Origin: UBA7396 sp047637875
GTDB lineage: Bacteria > Patescibacteriota > Gracilibacteria > BD1-5 > UBA6164
DNA: 64,000 bases
NCBI GenBank assembly: GCA_047637875.1
Contig: JBLJBH010000027.1
Location: 62,001 to 126,000, forward strand
Direction: 5' to 3'
Positions 62,764 to 64,000 of the stretch are shown one piece after another. Below the pieces are notes generated by a model that was not told the origin of the DNA, ran no database searches, and was given only the letters and a program-made list of their open reading frames with translations. Positions within the stretch are counted from its first letter, which is position 1, and every line of letters begins with the position of its first letter. Both the position numbers and the translations under genes were made by a program.

Positions 62764-64000
62764 TTATTTTTTCTTTCTAAAATCTCTACTTTCTAAAGCT
62801 ATATAAGCTCAAATCAGCATAAAAAGTATAAAACTTGTTGCAGCTTCTTCAAAAATATGAGTAAAGTTTGCCATAAATAAAATTGTTATATATGAAACAA
62901 AAATAGAGATACTTAAATAATCTTTTTTCAGTTTTACAATTCTCCATAAATAAACTCAAATAACGCTTAAAAGTCATATAAAAAGTCAAAGTCAAATCAA
63001 AGATTGTTCTAAAAGTATTTGCACATACCAATTTTCTGGTAAAAATTTATTTACTCCAGCAGATAGTGAACTATCTGAACTTGTTGCTAATTGACTAGCA
63101 GGTCCTGCAATTCCAAGTCAATACCCGAAAGGATTATAAAAAAACATATCTACTGACATTATAAGATTTTCAACTCTTCCTAAAATTGCTTCTGGGTGCA
63201 GAAATAAATTTCTTTTTATATACAAAAGCGTAAATAAAATTATTCAAATTATACTACTTGAAATTATGATAAATCTTTTTCCAATTTCTTTTCCAAATTT
63301 TATCTTTCTTACTAAGTAAAAAAATAATAAACTTCAAAATAAAAAACCAAGCATACTTGTTTTTGTATAAGCAAAAAATATTGACATCAAAACTAAAATA
63401 GAAGGAATAATTATTAAAATATTTCTTAAAAATTTATTATTTAGTTCTTTATGTAAAACAAAACCTAAATATATAAAATAAAAAATTACTAAAAATACTG
63501 AAAATCTTATAGGATCTCAAAAACTTCATTGAAATCTATTGTGTCATCCAGTTACATTTTGTGAAAATGATATACAACTATTTGCTTCATAAGTTGAAGG
63601 TTTTTCACTAAATCCAATTATTTCTGTTGTAGATTTTATATCTCAAAATAAATACCAAGGTAAAAATATGATTAATATCAGTCAAATACTTGCAAAAAGA
63701 CTTTTTAAAATATTTTCAAAATTATTTTTTATACTAGATAAATATAGTCAAATAATCAGAGCAAATAAAAAAAATACATCATATTTAAATCATAAATAAG
63801 AACTGATTTTTGGTTGAAAATACGGAAAATAAATATAAACTAAAGAACTTATTGCAAAAGCTGTAGTAAGCCCGAGTAAATAATTATTTTTATAAATTTT
63901 TTCCAATTTGAAATTGTTATTCCACAAAACTTTTGCACTAACTACAAAAAGCAAAAATATAATTACTCATTCTTTCCAAAATCTTAAAATATCAGTATCA
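62764..64000 (-). CDS. O-antigen ligase/polymerase-like membrane protein (partial)
   Basis: At least 412 residues; the start is beyond the window. About ten helices. The family loop is visible: NPFGYGLGIAGPASQLA, then ENWYVQILLEQSLIGLGLFIG, the pattern of the Wzy/WaaL O-antigen ligase domain (PHN-x-x-L-x-x-x-x-E-x-G-x-x-G-like). Such proteins polymerise or attach surface polysaccharides. It stops at TAA 20 bases before the GT39-like gene, so the two are probably co-transcribed. Confidence 0.75.

Noticed and set aside
1..64000. CRISPR array, rRNA operon, integrase, transposase or prophage structural genes
   Set aside because: I searched by eye for regular repeats and for typical protein motifs and saw none; the dispersed palindromic repeats are not array-like.

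Overview
This window comes from an AT-rich bacterium (roughly a quarter GC outside one island) that reads TGA as glycine, i.e. genetic code 25 of the Gracilibacteria/Absconditabacteria branch of the CPR (Patescibacteria). TGA falls at glycines of unmistakable proteins (EF-G, EF-Tu, NAD kinase GGDGT, MutL, GatA, tRNA formyltransferase), and nearly every gene must be read through TGA to reach its TAA or TAG stop. Under the standard code the genes break into fragments. In-frame CGG still sits where arginine fits. Most genes lack a Shine-Dalgarno sequence and follow an A/T-rich leader.

Layout. 0-18 kb is mostly plus-strand housekeeping: a pilin-like protein, fmt, an ABC permease, a short prmC, nadK, fusA, rny, an lgt-like gene and comEC; then gatA and rplS on minus, a GGDEF protein and mutL. 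18-37 kb is almost wholly minus strand. It holds a four-gene operon of pilin-like membrane proteins with a VirD4/TraD-like ATPase, then queA, then very large lineage-specific proteins interleaved with cell-wall proteins (NlpC/P60 peptidase, LysM protein, GH73 glucosaminidase). Five genes, four in this block plus the 194 aa gene at 12.3-12.9 kb, share one promoter layout (TTGCAA, 17 bp, TAAAAT with an upstream TG). Inside the block sits an approximately 50% GC gene with its own TTGACA promoter, strong ribosome binding site, TGA stop and terminator: a standard-code intruder, or an assembly join.

37-42 kb carries ftsX, a remarkable fusion (RimK-like ATP-grasp, RimB-like retropepsin fold, QEGLA metallopeptidase) and a second QEGLA-type protein. 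42-46 kb is a translation cluster: tRNA-Asp, tRNA-Ala, two small basic proteins, tuf, rpsJ, rpmB, tRNA-Leu, rpsP, khpA. 46-50 kb has a DivIC/FtsB-like protein and a FecR plus CHASE2-adenylate cyclase pair.

49.9-56.8 kb is a copper module: CsoR, a CopA-type ATPase with an unusual C-terminal extension, and an HMA/TauE-like/cupredoxin fusion, with matching CsoR-type palindromes before both transport genes. 57-61 kb is an anaerobic nucleotide-reduction operon (nrdD, a detached glycyl-radical domain, nrdG, a hemerythrin-type RIC protein, nrdR) behind two NrdR boxes. The window ends in two envelope-polysaccharide membrane proteins. No rRNA genes, CRISPR array, integrase or transposase was seen.
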